A DNA stretch of 64,000 nt, taken from the NCBI GenBank assembly GCA_964016885.1, contig OZ024743.1, forward strand, positions 184,969,403 through 185,033,402, written 5' to 3'. Below, piece after piece: positions 55,720 through 64,000 of the stretch. The notes below the pieces were generated by a model. That model was given only the letters and a program-made list of their open reading frames with translations, did no database searches and was not told the DNA's origin. Each line of letters starts with the position of its first letter. Position 1 is the stretch's first letter. The DNA is from Eledone cirrhosa. Taxonomy: Eukaryota; Mollusca; Cephalopoda; Octopoda; Eledonidae. The translations under genes and the position numbers were made by a program.

Positions 55720-56965
55720 TAGTATACACCACTTCTCCCCTTCATCCGTCCATACACCTCCCACATCTTTTCTGGTGTACCACAGGGATCTGTTCTTGGT
55801 CCTCTTTTGTTTGTGGCATATATTAACGACATAGATGCCAACTTACAGAATGCCACAGTACTAAAATATGCAGATGACATCAAGCTGTACCTTGAAATCA
55901 AAAGGACTGATCCTGAAATTTACAACTCTTTCCTACAATCAGACCTGGACACAATGCAGCAATGGATCACAGACTGGCAACTGAAGCTGGCTGTGGACAA
56001 GTGTACCACCATGCATTTTGGAAGGAAAAATCCAGCGTCCACATACTCCCTCCACAACACTGATATCAAAAAGTCCTCTTGTGAACGTGACCTGGGCATT
56101 ACTGTCAGCAACGATTTGCGTTGGACAAAGCATGTCTCTAAGATTGTCAAGAAGGCCGAGGGTGTCTTGGCATCACTCAGCAAGATCTTTGTTAGCCGCT
56201 CTCCAGCCATCTATTTAAAACTGTATACAGCTATGGTACGACCACACTTGGAATTCGCATCATCAGTCTGGAACCCCTATCTTGCTCAGAACATTGACCT
56301 CCTGGAAACTGTTCAGAGACGTGCAACCAAGCGCATACCCTCCATCAGACACCTACCATACTCTGAACGCCTTGCTTCCCTGGGCATGGATTCATTGAAG
56401 CTCCGACGTCTGGCAATGGACTTGCTGAATACCCACAAAGTTTTTAACCATCTCGCCAATTGCAATCCTGAGCGCCTCTTTGATCTCCATGTGTCTAACA
56501 CACGTGGACATGCCTACAAGATCAGAAAACAGCACAGCTCCCATGACTTTCATAGACATTTTTTCACGCTCAGAGTTGCTGAAGCATGGAACAAACTGCC
56601 TGCGTCAATTGTTAGCTGCCGAGACACTGCATCCTTTAAGACACTCATGCTTCCCGAAATACGCCAAAACTACACCTGATGTACCCCTTCCATACACATG
56701 CACACATGTGTGTATCATGACTCGTGCACTGTTCATTTTACTGATGTTTGTGCATTGCCCTATGTACTGTACATGCACTTTTTTGATGAGTTGTGGTGCA
56801 CCTGGGCACTGTACACAATATTTCATTATTGTTATTGTTATTATATCATGACTCGTACACTGTTCATTTTCTTAACATTTGTACATTATTCTATGTACTA
56901 TACATGCACCTTTGATGAGTTGTAGTGCACCTGAGCACTGTACACAATAATTTCATTATTATTAT
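55720..56965 (+). mobile_element. CR1-like LINE, 3' half with intact RT C-terminal ORF
   Basis: An uninterrupted frame from a stop at about 55720 to TGA at 56680 encodes the second half of a LINE reverse transcriptase. SGVPQGSVLGPLLF (block B) is followed by LKYADDIKLYLE (block C, catalytic YADD intact), GKNPAS-like and LGITVSNDLRWTKHVSKIVK (block D/E), then the thumb-like PHLEFASSVWNPY and ETVQRRATKRIP, and the terminal LMLPEIRQNYT. The 5' part (endonuclease and block A) is missing. The 3' UTR has two tandem tail units, each ending in CACTGTACACAAT plus ATT-type repeats. The intact frame and near-identity with 24768-25073 suggest relatively recent activity of this family. Confidence 0.93.
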
Positions 56966-57173
56966 TTTAACACTCCACCCGTCTCTAACTAAGTGGCCCA
57001 CCTGAGACCTACCTCTCCAATCCCCACCCTATATACATGCGTCCACCACCTCCACTCCAACTTTCACATCTGATGCATCTCTCTTAACCAACCCATGCAT
57101 ACAAGCATGGAAAGCTGAACACAATCTTCCACAATGCTGCTAAAATGGCTAAACGCTCTCAGTCCACCCTGTA

Positions 57174-57810
57174 AGGGGATGGAAAAAGCTCATGGAGCTG
57201 CTACCAATGCTAACTAGGAAAGGTCTTCCCCTCAAAATGAAGGGCAGCTTGTATGATGTGTGTTTACAAACAGCAATCTGCATGGTAGTGAGACCTGGCT
57301 GTGTTCAGAGGACCTGTGAAGTTTGGAAAGAAATGAAGCTTGCATACTCTGATAAGGTGCTTATGTTTGTGTTGTGACAAAAGAACACAGCCTTCCTTGC
57401 AAGGTGGGGATGCTGATGACATAACAAATAAGCACCCAGTCCCTCCTGTAAGGTGGTCATGTTGATGACATAACAGGAGTCACCTAATCCACCCTGTAAA
57501 GTCGTTTGGGTTGGTGACATGACAAAGAGCACCCAGTATGCCCTGTAAAGTGGTCGTGTGTTGGTGACACAACAATAAATGCCAATCCACACTGTAAAGT
57601 GGTTGTTTTGGTGCCAAAAAAGTGCCAGTCCACACTGTAAATGTGGTTGGCATTAGGAAGGAAGGGCATTCAGAAACCAAGCCAAACAGTTCTGTATGAG
57701 TAAGACAAGGTCATCTGATGTGACTTGTCTCACAACGGGACAACTCGTCTAACCAATGCTAGTGATGAAAAATGGATGTTAAACGGTGATGATGATAATC
57801 TTTTTAATTT
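57174..57810 (+). mobile_element. LINE C-terminal fragment plus 3' UTR repeats
   Basis: 57174-57354 is the right copy of the direct repeat (GWKKLMELLPMLTRKGL ... WKEMKLAYSD). It is followed by six ~47-bp units (CACCCAGTCCCTCCTGTAAG and variants), TTAGGAAGGAAGGGCATTCAG, ACCAATGCTAGTGATGAAA and GGATGTTAAACGGTGATGAT. Confidence 0.8.
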
Positions 57811-57883
57811 TGTTTTGTTTTTTGTTTATTTTGTGGTGGTAAAGGTTTATTTATCTGTACCCTTATTACTTTTTCTTTTGCAG

Positions 57884-58429
57884 CCATGTTGATGAGATCC
57901 CTTAAGAGTGAAATAGGAAAATAATGATTGTTCGAGTGTATGATGGCAACATGTAGAAAGAGAGAAGTGACTGATGTTAGACACAGTGTGGGTTACTTGC
58001 CATCTCTGTTCACTGTTGAGAAAACTCAGCTGAGCTCAAAAGAGCGTGTCAGCAGAGCAGACTCTACTGAATTGATAAGTTACTCATCAGTAATTATGCC
58101 GCCAGCTTTTGCTGATTACCGAGTTGGCCTGGCCAATGAAGATGAAGATGACAAGCATGTCGACTGCCACCAAGACCCACTGGCTCATCATCCGCCAAGC
58201 CACTCAGTTCAGTCCCACTTAGAGGTCAATCACAACCAAGTACCCTCGACAACTGCCACATTGTTTACTGCTGCTCATCACACATCTTCACCATCTCCTG
58301 CTCATGCCATTATAGGCATCGACCATTTAGCCAGTCATGAGATGTCCAGTGGTTTGCTGAGGACAGACAGTTCTTGCAGTGATCTGGATGTTACTACCAT
58401 TAACGACCGGGATTTTACTGATAACAAAA
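57884..58429 (+). CDS. First coding exon of an unrecognised gene
   Basis: The acceptor TTTTTCTTTTGCAG (AG at 57882-57883) opens the exon, so a non-coding leader exon must lie upstream. The coding frame starts at ATG 57940 (MMATCRKREVTDVRHSVG). A TGA in the same frame at 57925 excludes an N-terminal extension. The exon ends at AACAAAA|GTAAGT (GT at 58430-58431) in phase 1, after 163 complete codons. The product is rich in Ser, Thr and His (LAHHPPSHSVQS, AAHHTSSPSPAH), contains an acidic ANEDEDDKHVD patch and a DSSCSDLDVTT segment, and has no signal peptide or membrane helix; it looks intrinsically disordered. I do not recognise the family. Two short uORFs (57886-57924 and 57924-57956) precede or overlap the start. 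Confidence 0.8.
57886..57956 (+). promoter_or_regulatory. Two overlapping upstream ORFs in the leader
   Basis: ATG at 57886 opens a 12-codon uORF ending TAA at 57922-57924. An ATG at 57924 overlaps that stop and opens a 10-codon uORF ending TAG at 57954-57956, overlapping the main ATG at 57940. The second arrangement (stop/start overlap) could permit reinitiation. The effect on translation is inferred. Confidence 0.5.
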
Positions 58430-58675
58430 GTAAGTAAATTTTCTGTTTTGTTATTCATTACATTCTCTATGTAGTTTGATGGCTTTGTGGTTACATTGAT
58501 ATTCTGCAAATTTTATAGTCAGTAGTACAGGTAACATTAAGTTCAGATTGCCTACCAACCAAGGATGTTTTGTTTTAGGAATATAAAATAGCAGACAATA
58601 TAAGGAAAGTATTTAGGTAAGATTGTGTTCATTTTTTTCCGTTGAATTCAAGTGAAAGGAAACAATTGATATTAT

Positions 58676-58880
58676 CGTCATCATCACTATTTAATGTCTA
58701 TTTTCAATGCTTGCATGGGTTAGACAGGTTGTTATGCGAGATTAGCTAGGTCAGGTCAAATGACCATGTTTTGTTCATACAGATCTGTTTTTGGCTTGGT
58801 TTCTAAGGCTTGATGCCCTTCCTTAATGTCAACCACATTACAGTGTGGAAAGTGTCCTTTTTTGTCAAGATACTAATAAA
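58676..58880 (-). repeat. LINE-tail module, minus orientation
   Basis: CATCATCACTATTTAATGTC, GCTTGCATGGGTTAGACAGG, TGATGCCCTTCCTTAATG and one ~47-bp unit. Confidence 0.7.
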
Positions 58881-59232
58881 ATGAAACAGTTAAATGTGCA
58901 AGACGTGTCACAGCCTTAGTCCTTTTTTTTTTCTGGGACTCTTATCCGACTGCCTTGTTGAGCTAATTTATTGGTGAATGGCAATTGATTGCAAGGTCTG
59001 TTCTGTAAGTTACTATCCCAAAAATTGAAAGAAATAATTTTGAAAAAAGATTTTCACAAATTAATCTTTAAATTTATTATTGAAAAAAAATCAAAAGGTG
59101 AAGATTTTCAATGCGAAAGCAGATATCTATGTTTTATTTCCTTTTTGTTTCATTCACTTCCTCTTTATTGTCTGCTATTTTATTTACCTAAAGCAAAACA
59201 TACCCAGCCAACCTACGCTTATAAATATAACT

Positions 59233-59411
59233 GTTTTACCATTTTGTTACCATAATTCAAATGAAAGACACTCCATAATTTTGAAAATAATCAAGAATTT
59301 GAATGGATTTAGTAATATAACTAAATTTCTCGTTATTAACTTGGTATTTGAAATATAACTTAACAAAGGTCTAACATAAAATTATGAGGAAAGGTTTTAA
59401 ATAAATATAAT
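59233..59411 (-). mobile_element. MITE family A, partial
   Basis: TTTTACCATTTTGTTACCAT, AAGAATTTGAATGGATTTAG and AAAATTATGAGGAAAGGTTT. It ends where a short tail fragment (CCATGCTAGCGTGGAAGAAC, (GAT)n to about 59470) begins. Confidence 0.7.
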
Positions 59412-59739
59412 CCATGCTAGCGTGGAAGAACGGACGTAAAACGGTGATGAGGATGATGATGATGATGATAATCATTTTAAAATAAGGTGCTTTGAAATCA
59501 GAAGTTTTAACCTTTTAACCATTCTAATGAGTAAGATCATCATTATCATCACCATTTTACATCTATTTTGCATGCTTGCATATGTTGATGTATTCTTATA
59601 AGATGAAATGATAAAAACAAGATATGTAGTCTCCTATATAATTTGAAGAAGATGATAAGTGTTAGGGAGGTGTAATGCTCCTAAAAACATGTCAATAAGA
59701 CTAGGTATAGTGACAGGTTGAAAGAAATAGAACTTTTTG

Positions 59740-60450
59740 TAGTGGCTGGATTTGGTCAATTTAATTCATCTAATGAATTAACATAAGTAGTTGAGTATTC
59801 CATAAGCAATATTTAGTTCTCTGGTTCGAACCCAAGGCTGGACAACTTCTGTATATGTCTTGGTAAACAAGTTTGATACGCATGTACCCTTAACATAAAT
59901 CTCAAGCCAAATCAGTGGAACACAATATGTGTCAAGGCTGGATCTTTGAATTACAAGTACAATGTTGAAATGGGACAGTGCTGATGTTACATAAAAATAT
60001 ACCAAACCCACTCTGTAAAGTGGTAGTGCTAGTGACAATAAAAAAGCACACAGTTCATTCTGTTTGGTGGTATTGTTGTTGCCATGACAAAAAAGCAACC
60101 AGATTGCAGTGCTGGATTTATGATAAAATGCTCCCAGTATATATTGTAAAGCTTTTGGTCTTAGGAAGAGCATCCAGCTATAGAAATCAAACCAAAACAA
60201 TGTATTAACAAGACATTATCACCTGACTGGTCTAGCTTCAGAATGTGAAACTACGTCTAACCCATGCAAACATGGAAAATAGGTTTAAACAGTAATAATG
60301 ATGATGGCAAATTCATTTGATAGGCTTCCATACGGTTTCCATCTTCCCAGCTTTGTTTGCAAGGTTTTGGTCAACAGGGAGCTTATCCAAGATGCCATGC
60401 AGTGGGATTGAACCTGGAACCTCATGATTGTGAAGCGAACTTCTTTACTA
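59740..60450 (-). repeat. SINE-related repeat split by a LINE-tail insertion
   Basis: 59740-59960 (TAAGTAGTTGAGTATTCCAT, GTGTCAAGGCTGGATCTTTG) and 60311-60450 (TAGGCTTCCATACGGTTTCC, CATGCAGTGGGATTGAACCT) are contiguous in the copies at 17160 and 37010. Here a + strand tail module (about 59965-60310: ACTCTGTAAAGTGGTAGTGC units, GCATCCAGCTATAGAAATCA, a short GAT run) separates them. Confidence 0.75.
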
Positions 60451-60731
60451 CTCCAATCAAATAATAAGGTTTTAAATATGGCATTTTTATTGTATTTACT
60501 TTCCATCTTCTAATTAAAATTGATCTATTGTTACTGCATAGATGAAATTACATCAGTGTAAGATTCATTGTGAAAGTATAACTGTAGGTAAGGATAGTGG
60601 TAGTGTGAAAACTTTAGTGTTATAATAGTAACTTATTACTGCACACACACACAGCCACATAGATATGCCCATACTCACATTAGAAGAAAAGTTGCAAACA
60701 ATACAATATAAGTGTTTTAACTAATTTGAAA

Positions 60732-60960
60732 TTAACCCACCTGAAACAAGCTCTGGTTCTATGATACAAAACTGTTTGTTTTAAAATATTTATATTTATC
60801 TAAAAAAACCTTCTATCATAATTTTATGTAAGAATCTTTAAGTTATGTTCCAAATACCAGTTTAATAAAGAGAAAGTTAGTTATATTACTAAATTTCTCC
60901 AAATTCTGGATTATTTTCAAAATTATATGGAAATTAAAGATATGGTCACAAAATGATTAA
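60732..60960 (+). mobile_element. MITE family A copy
   Basis: TTAA 60732-60735 and 60957-60960. Body CTATGATACAAAACTGTTTG, TCATAATTTTATGTAAGAAT. The first terminal repeat is shortened (CCCACCTGAAAC). Confidence 0.8.
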
Positions 60961-61131
60961 GGCCATTTTTCCTACGCAAATCAGGAGTTAACCTTGTAGG
61001 CCCTGTGACATAATTCTCCATTTTTCCCTATCCTCTGCACCCTCTCCCAACCAACACCCTGGCTTTCATTTCCTCCTCCATCATCTTTTGTTGTCGTCTT
61101 TACATTCCGTATACACTGAAATATTTTTTCT

Positions 61132-61376
61132 TTAACCCTTTTGTTTCCATATTTCTAACAAAAAACACTGCCTATGCTTTTCAAATATTTTTGAAAATAA
61201 TCAAGAATTTGGAGAGATTTTGTAATATAACTTTCTCATTATTTAATTTGTGCTTGGAGAATAACTTAACAAAGGTTCTTACACAAAATTATTGATAGAT
61301 ATAAACAACATAAAATAAACAGTTTTGTATCATAGAATCAGGGTTGGTTTCAGGTGTTTTGATATCAAAAAGGCAA
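61132..61376 (-). mobile_element. MITE family A copy
   Basis: TTAA 61132-61135, then CCCTTTTGTTTCCATATTTC; body AAGAATTTGGAGAGATTTTG and GTATCATAGAATCAGGGTTG; it ends TTGATATCAAAAAGGCAA. It is inverted and 170 bases from the copy at 60732. Confidence 0.85.
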
Positions 61377-61745
61377 ATTGCTTTGAAAATTCCTTCTTAT
61401 ATGAAGAGTATAGCCTGAACAGTCAGTTTCTACCTATATTATGGCACAAAACGTTGTACTTTATTTTGGTCACATTCTTAATCCAGTTCATGGTGATACA
61501 GATTATTACTAACTGGCTTGCCAATTTTAGTGACTGTTAAAATAATTATTAATTTGGTGACTACTTATATTGTTTATATTTTCCTGGAGAAAGATTAGTC
61601 TTGTTTTTGGTTTTGGTATACATTCTATATGTTCTCAATGAAAGGAACATCCCCTCAAAGGTGTTGAATTTGGCAGTCATCAGAATGTTGGATGAAATGC
61701 TTTACAGTATTCATTCCAGCTCAGTCAACTTTGCCTTCCATCCTT

Positions 61746-62160
61746 TTATCATCATCATCATCATCATCGTTTAACGTCCATGTTCCACGCTTGCATGGGT
61801 TTGGACGGGAGTTTTCCCACTTGAGGCAAGAGTGGTTGTCTTGCTTGCATAGGACTGTCTGGCGGGTTTTCTACAGTTGGACGCCCTTCCTAACACCAAC
61901 CACATTTACAGTGTGAGGCTGGGAGGTTTTTACCGTGTTGCCTACACGGCCACATTACAGCGTGGACTGTCTGGCGGGTTTTCTACAGCTGGATGCCCTT
62001 CCTAACACCAACCACATTTATAGTGTGGGGCTGGGAGGTTTTTACCGTGTTACCTACACGGCCACATTTACAGCGTGGACTGTGTGTTTTTTTTTTTTGT
62101 CGTGACACCTACACGATCTCATTTGTTTCGGCCTGGATGTTGTGGCACCAACATAACTTT
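61746..62160 (-). repeat. LINE 3' UTR module attached to LINE coding end
   Basis: CATCATCATCATCATCGTTT, CACGCTTGCATGGGTTTGG and three units containing CATTTACAGTGTGRGGCTGG, with GGATGCCCTTCCTAACACC occurring twice. Reading leftward from the LINE C-terminus at 62160-62560, this is its 3' UTR. Confidence 0.75.
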
Positions 62161-62560
62161 ACATTGAAAGGGGCGGTGTGGATGGGGTGGGGGTGGTGGG
62201 ACGGGGGGTGTGTATTTTGTTAGAGATGCCTACTGACTGTAGTAGGTTTTACTTTGTATTTAGGTAAGGCGGGTCTTCTCTATTACTGAGTACCGCCAAA
62301 GGTCTCGGTCCAGTGACATTGTCTTGGAGAGGTGTAAGTGTGTGAGGTCGGAATTTATCAGCTCGTCCCAGGTTTTTCTGGGTCTGCCTACTCCGTGGCT
62401 ACCGTCTTTTGAGGTTGATAAAAGAAGTACCTGTCCAGAGCTAGGGTTGATACTTCCTCTATATCTCTTTCTCAATTCCTGTCTCAATTTTTCTCCTCTG
62501 GAAGAAATTGGCTATATTCAGACATGGAGAGGGATGGGCTCTGCCAGGTTTTAAATGTCC
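62160..62560 (-). mobile_element. LINE C-terminal fragment
   Basis: The minus-strand frame reads INPSSGQVLLLSTSKDGSHG, VGRPRKTWDELINSDLTHLH and SLDRDLWRYSVIEKTRLT, the same tail as LINE copy B at 30780-30920. G/T-rich 3' UTR lies at 62160-62260. Confidence 0.8.
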
Positions 62561-62704
62561 AAGACAGTGCTCCTATGGCTTCATCAGGAATTATGGGTCC
62601 ACATACACACACACATCCTCTTAAGGTATGGTGTGTTACATATTATTACATTGGCATTGGCTCCTGTTGATTCTGCTGATGTAGTAAGATTTTCTTGGGA
62701 AAGT

Positions 62705-62903
62705 TACACTAGGAGTTCTATAATACAGAGCTGTTTATTTTAATGTGTTTATATTTATCTAAAAACCTTTATGTTCCAAACACCAGGCTTGATAAGAAGA
62801 AAGTTATATCACTAAATCCCTCCAATTTTTTTTATTATTTTCAAAATTACTTGAGACACATGGTCAGTGTCTTTCATTAGAAATATGATAACAAAAGTGT
62901 TGA
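62705..62903 (+). mobile_element. MITE family A copy
   Basis: TCTATAATACAGAGCTGTTT, ATCACTAAATCCCTCCAATT and TTAGAAATATGATAACAAAA plus GTGTTGA. Confidence 0.75.
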
Positions 62904-63245
62904 TACAGAGTGAGAAAATCTCTTTGTTGCTAAAGAAACCGTAAAGATATAGTCTTATTCTTTTTAAAAAATGAAAAAAAAGACATATAGGAGAAACAAA
63001 ATTATAACAAAAATATAATACTTGATGACAATTGCTATTATTTATTCAATAATAATTGCTAATTCACAATTCCTTTTGAAAAAGGTGTCTTAATTTTGAA
63101 ATGTCTTAAATATAAAGTAAAAGTATAAACTGTTGTTTTATTTTGTTTGATCCACTTTATTCTAGTTTTTGCTCTTTTATTTCTTACTTGCATTGTACTG
63201 GCTTTCTCAAAACAATCTTAATAATGTAATGTCTTTGTATTGTAG

Positions 63246-63531
63246 CTTGTGTTCCTGATACACTTGGTGCTGAAACTGTTGTAGAAACCAGCTCTCTTGA
63301 TGGCAGCAAATTGCTCAGTGCTAGCCTCTCAACAAAACGTCTGACTCAAGTGGACAATTGTTCAAAAGGAACTATTGATTCTAGTTATTTGATGTTAGAT
63401 GATGATGGCAAAGTTGGCAATAAAGTTATCCAGGCTGAAGATTTGGTGGAAATCCTAGAAACACAGACCTTACAAGCTTTTCTTGCACAAAGAGATTCCA
63501 GCATCTCATCCCACCCCATTGCCCCAGAGAG
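63246..63531 (+). CDS. Second coding exon of the unrecognised gene
   Basis: The acceptor TTGTATTGTAG (AG at 63244-63245) opens the exon. The leading CT completes the codon left by the phase-1 donor at 58429, and the frame then stays open through CVPDTLGAETVVETSSLDGS, TKRLTQVDNCSKGTIDSSYL and VIQAEDLVEILETQTLQAFL, ending ISSHPIAPER at donor GAGAG|GTATAT (GT at 63532-63533) in phase 2. Matching phase and open frame across both exons are the main evidence of a real gene. AEDLVEILETQTLQAFLAQR looks like an amphipathic helix; the rest is Ser/Thr-rich. At least one further exon is needed and lies outside the window or past 63533. Confidence 0.78.
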
Positions 63532-63767
63532 GTATATTACATGATATACATTTTTATGATTTAAAAATTTTTTTTTTTAAACTATTTTACAGTGGCAAAC
63601 AATAGTATAAGCAGTAAACTGGATATGTGAAGCAGGTTTAATTTGTTGGTGTAGCTATTTCACTCACTTCATGTATATAATATTCACCTTATATCAAAAC
63701 TAAATAATGTGAATTCAAACCCAACTTCTAAAGTTGAATGTTTGAACTATTGATGATGGTACCAGGT

Positions 63768-63843
63768 TATGGAAGGTTTTTAGATTAATTTATATGTTTG
63801 AAATAAAGTTTTGTATCATGGGACAAGGGGTAATTTTAGGTGG

Positions 63844-63870
<27 letters not shown>
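63768..63870 (-). mobile_element. MITE family A fragment with poly(T)
   Basis: TATGGAAGGTTTTTAGATTA, AAATAAAGTTTTGTATCATG and a ~27-base poly(T) at about 63844-63870. Confidence 0.55.
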
Positions 63871-63875
<5 letters not shown>

Positions 63876-64000
63876 CAAAACTGAATAACATAAATTTAAA
63901 CCAAACTTCTAAAAAGGGAAAAAGGGTTTGAACTATTGATGACAGTACTAGTTGAGTTAATTCTTTTTAAATTACATATTATTTTATATCAATATTTGCT

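Larger units (their letters stand above)
58430..63245. other. Intron of the unrecognised gene, filled with MITEs and LINE tails
   Basis: The 4.8-kb intron contains, on both strands, LINE-tail modules, a nested SINE/tail repeat, four MITE A copies and a LINE C-terminus, each listed separately. I saw no further exon. Confidence 0.7.

Noticed and set aside
21895..61765. CRISPR-like spaced short repeats
   Set aside because: The regularly spaced ~47-bp units are LINE 3' UTR minisatellites in animal DNA; spacers are not unique.

Overview
This is a stretch of animal nuclear DNA from a repeat-rich mollusc, most likely a cephalopod and probably an octopod. The window is AT-rich and gene-poor. It is packed with tRNA-headed SINEs, non-LTR retrotransposons (LINEs) whose tails run into (GAT)n, very frequent short TTAA-flanked MITEs, mariner and Helitron remnants, and long microsatellites. 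The taxonomic call rests on remembered resemblance of the SINE and LINE families to cephalopod repeats; no search was run.

Only two cellular genes are supported. On the + strand, two exons (3878-4016 and 4884-4976) encode the C-terminal part of SF3B6 (SF3b p14), an RRM subunit of the U2 snRNP SF3b complex. Its 5' exons lie left of the window or were not found. At the right end, also on +, two in-phase coding exons (57940-58429 and 63246-63531) give the first 258 residues of a Ser/Thr/His-rich, apparently disordered protein that I do not recognise. Its 5' leader carries two short upstream ORFs, and the gene continues past the window. A CCAAT-containing, GC-richer patch ending in a good splice donor at 40759 may be an upstream promoter and non-coding exon, but its link to that gene is speculative.

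Region by region: 1-3840 holds LINE fragments and a cluster of SINEs, two of them inverted. 3878-4976 is the SF3B6 end. 5.4-9.5 kb has LINE, SINE and MITE debris. 9.48-13.1 kb is a Helitron-derived composite with an internally deleted Rep/helicase, a palindromic tandem array and a possible TATA promoter. 13.6-20.9 kb has a palindromic minisatellite, SINE arrays, MITEs and large simple repeats. 21-32.4 kb is dominated by LINE tails, microsatellites and an RTE/jockey-type LINE. 32.8-35.7 kb has a second element with Helitron-composite-like ends plus degenerate ORFs. 36-43 kb is sparse. 43.4-50.2 kb holds two dead mariners around a decayed but long LINE copy. 52.7-57.8 kb is another long LINE copy interrupted by a CR1-like LINE. 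57.9-64 kb is the second cellular gene with MITE-filled introns.

No intact transposon is present: each recognisable transposase or polymerase has a frameshift, deletion, stop or truncation. The most interesting patterns are a LINE 3' end with a small hairpin and (GAT)n tail shared with a SINE; a variable ~47-bp repeat in LINE 3' UTRs; a PHD-like Cys/His cluster after a LINE reverse transcriptase; two MITE families sharing TTAA-CCCTTT ends (piggyBac-like); and several strongly palindromic arrays.
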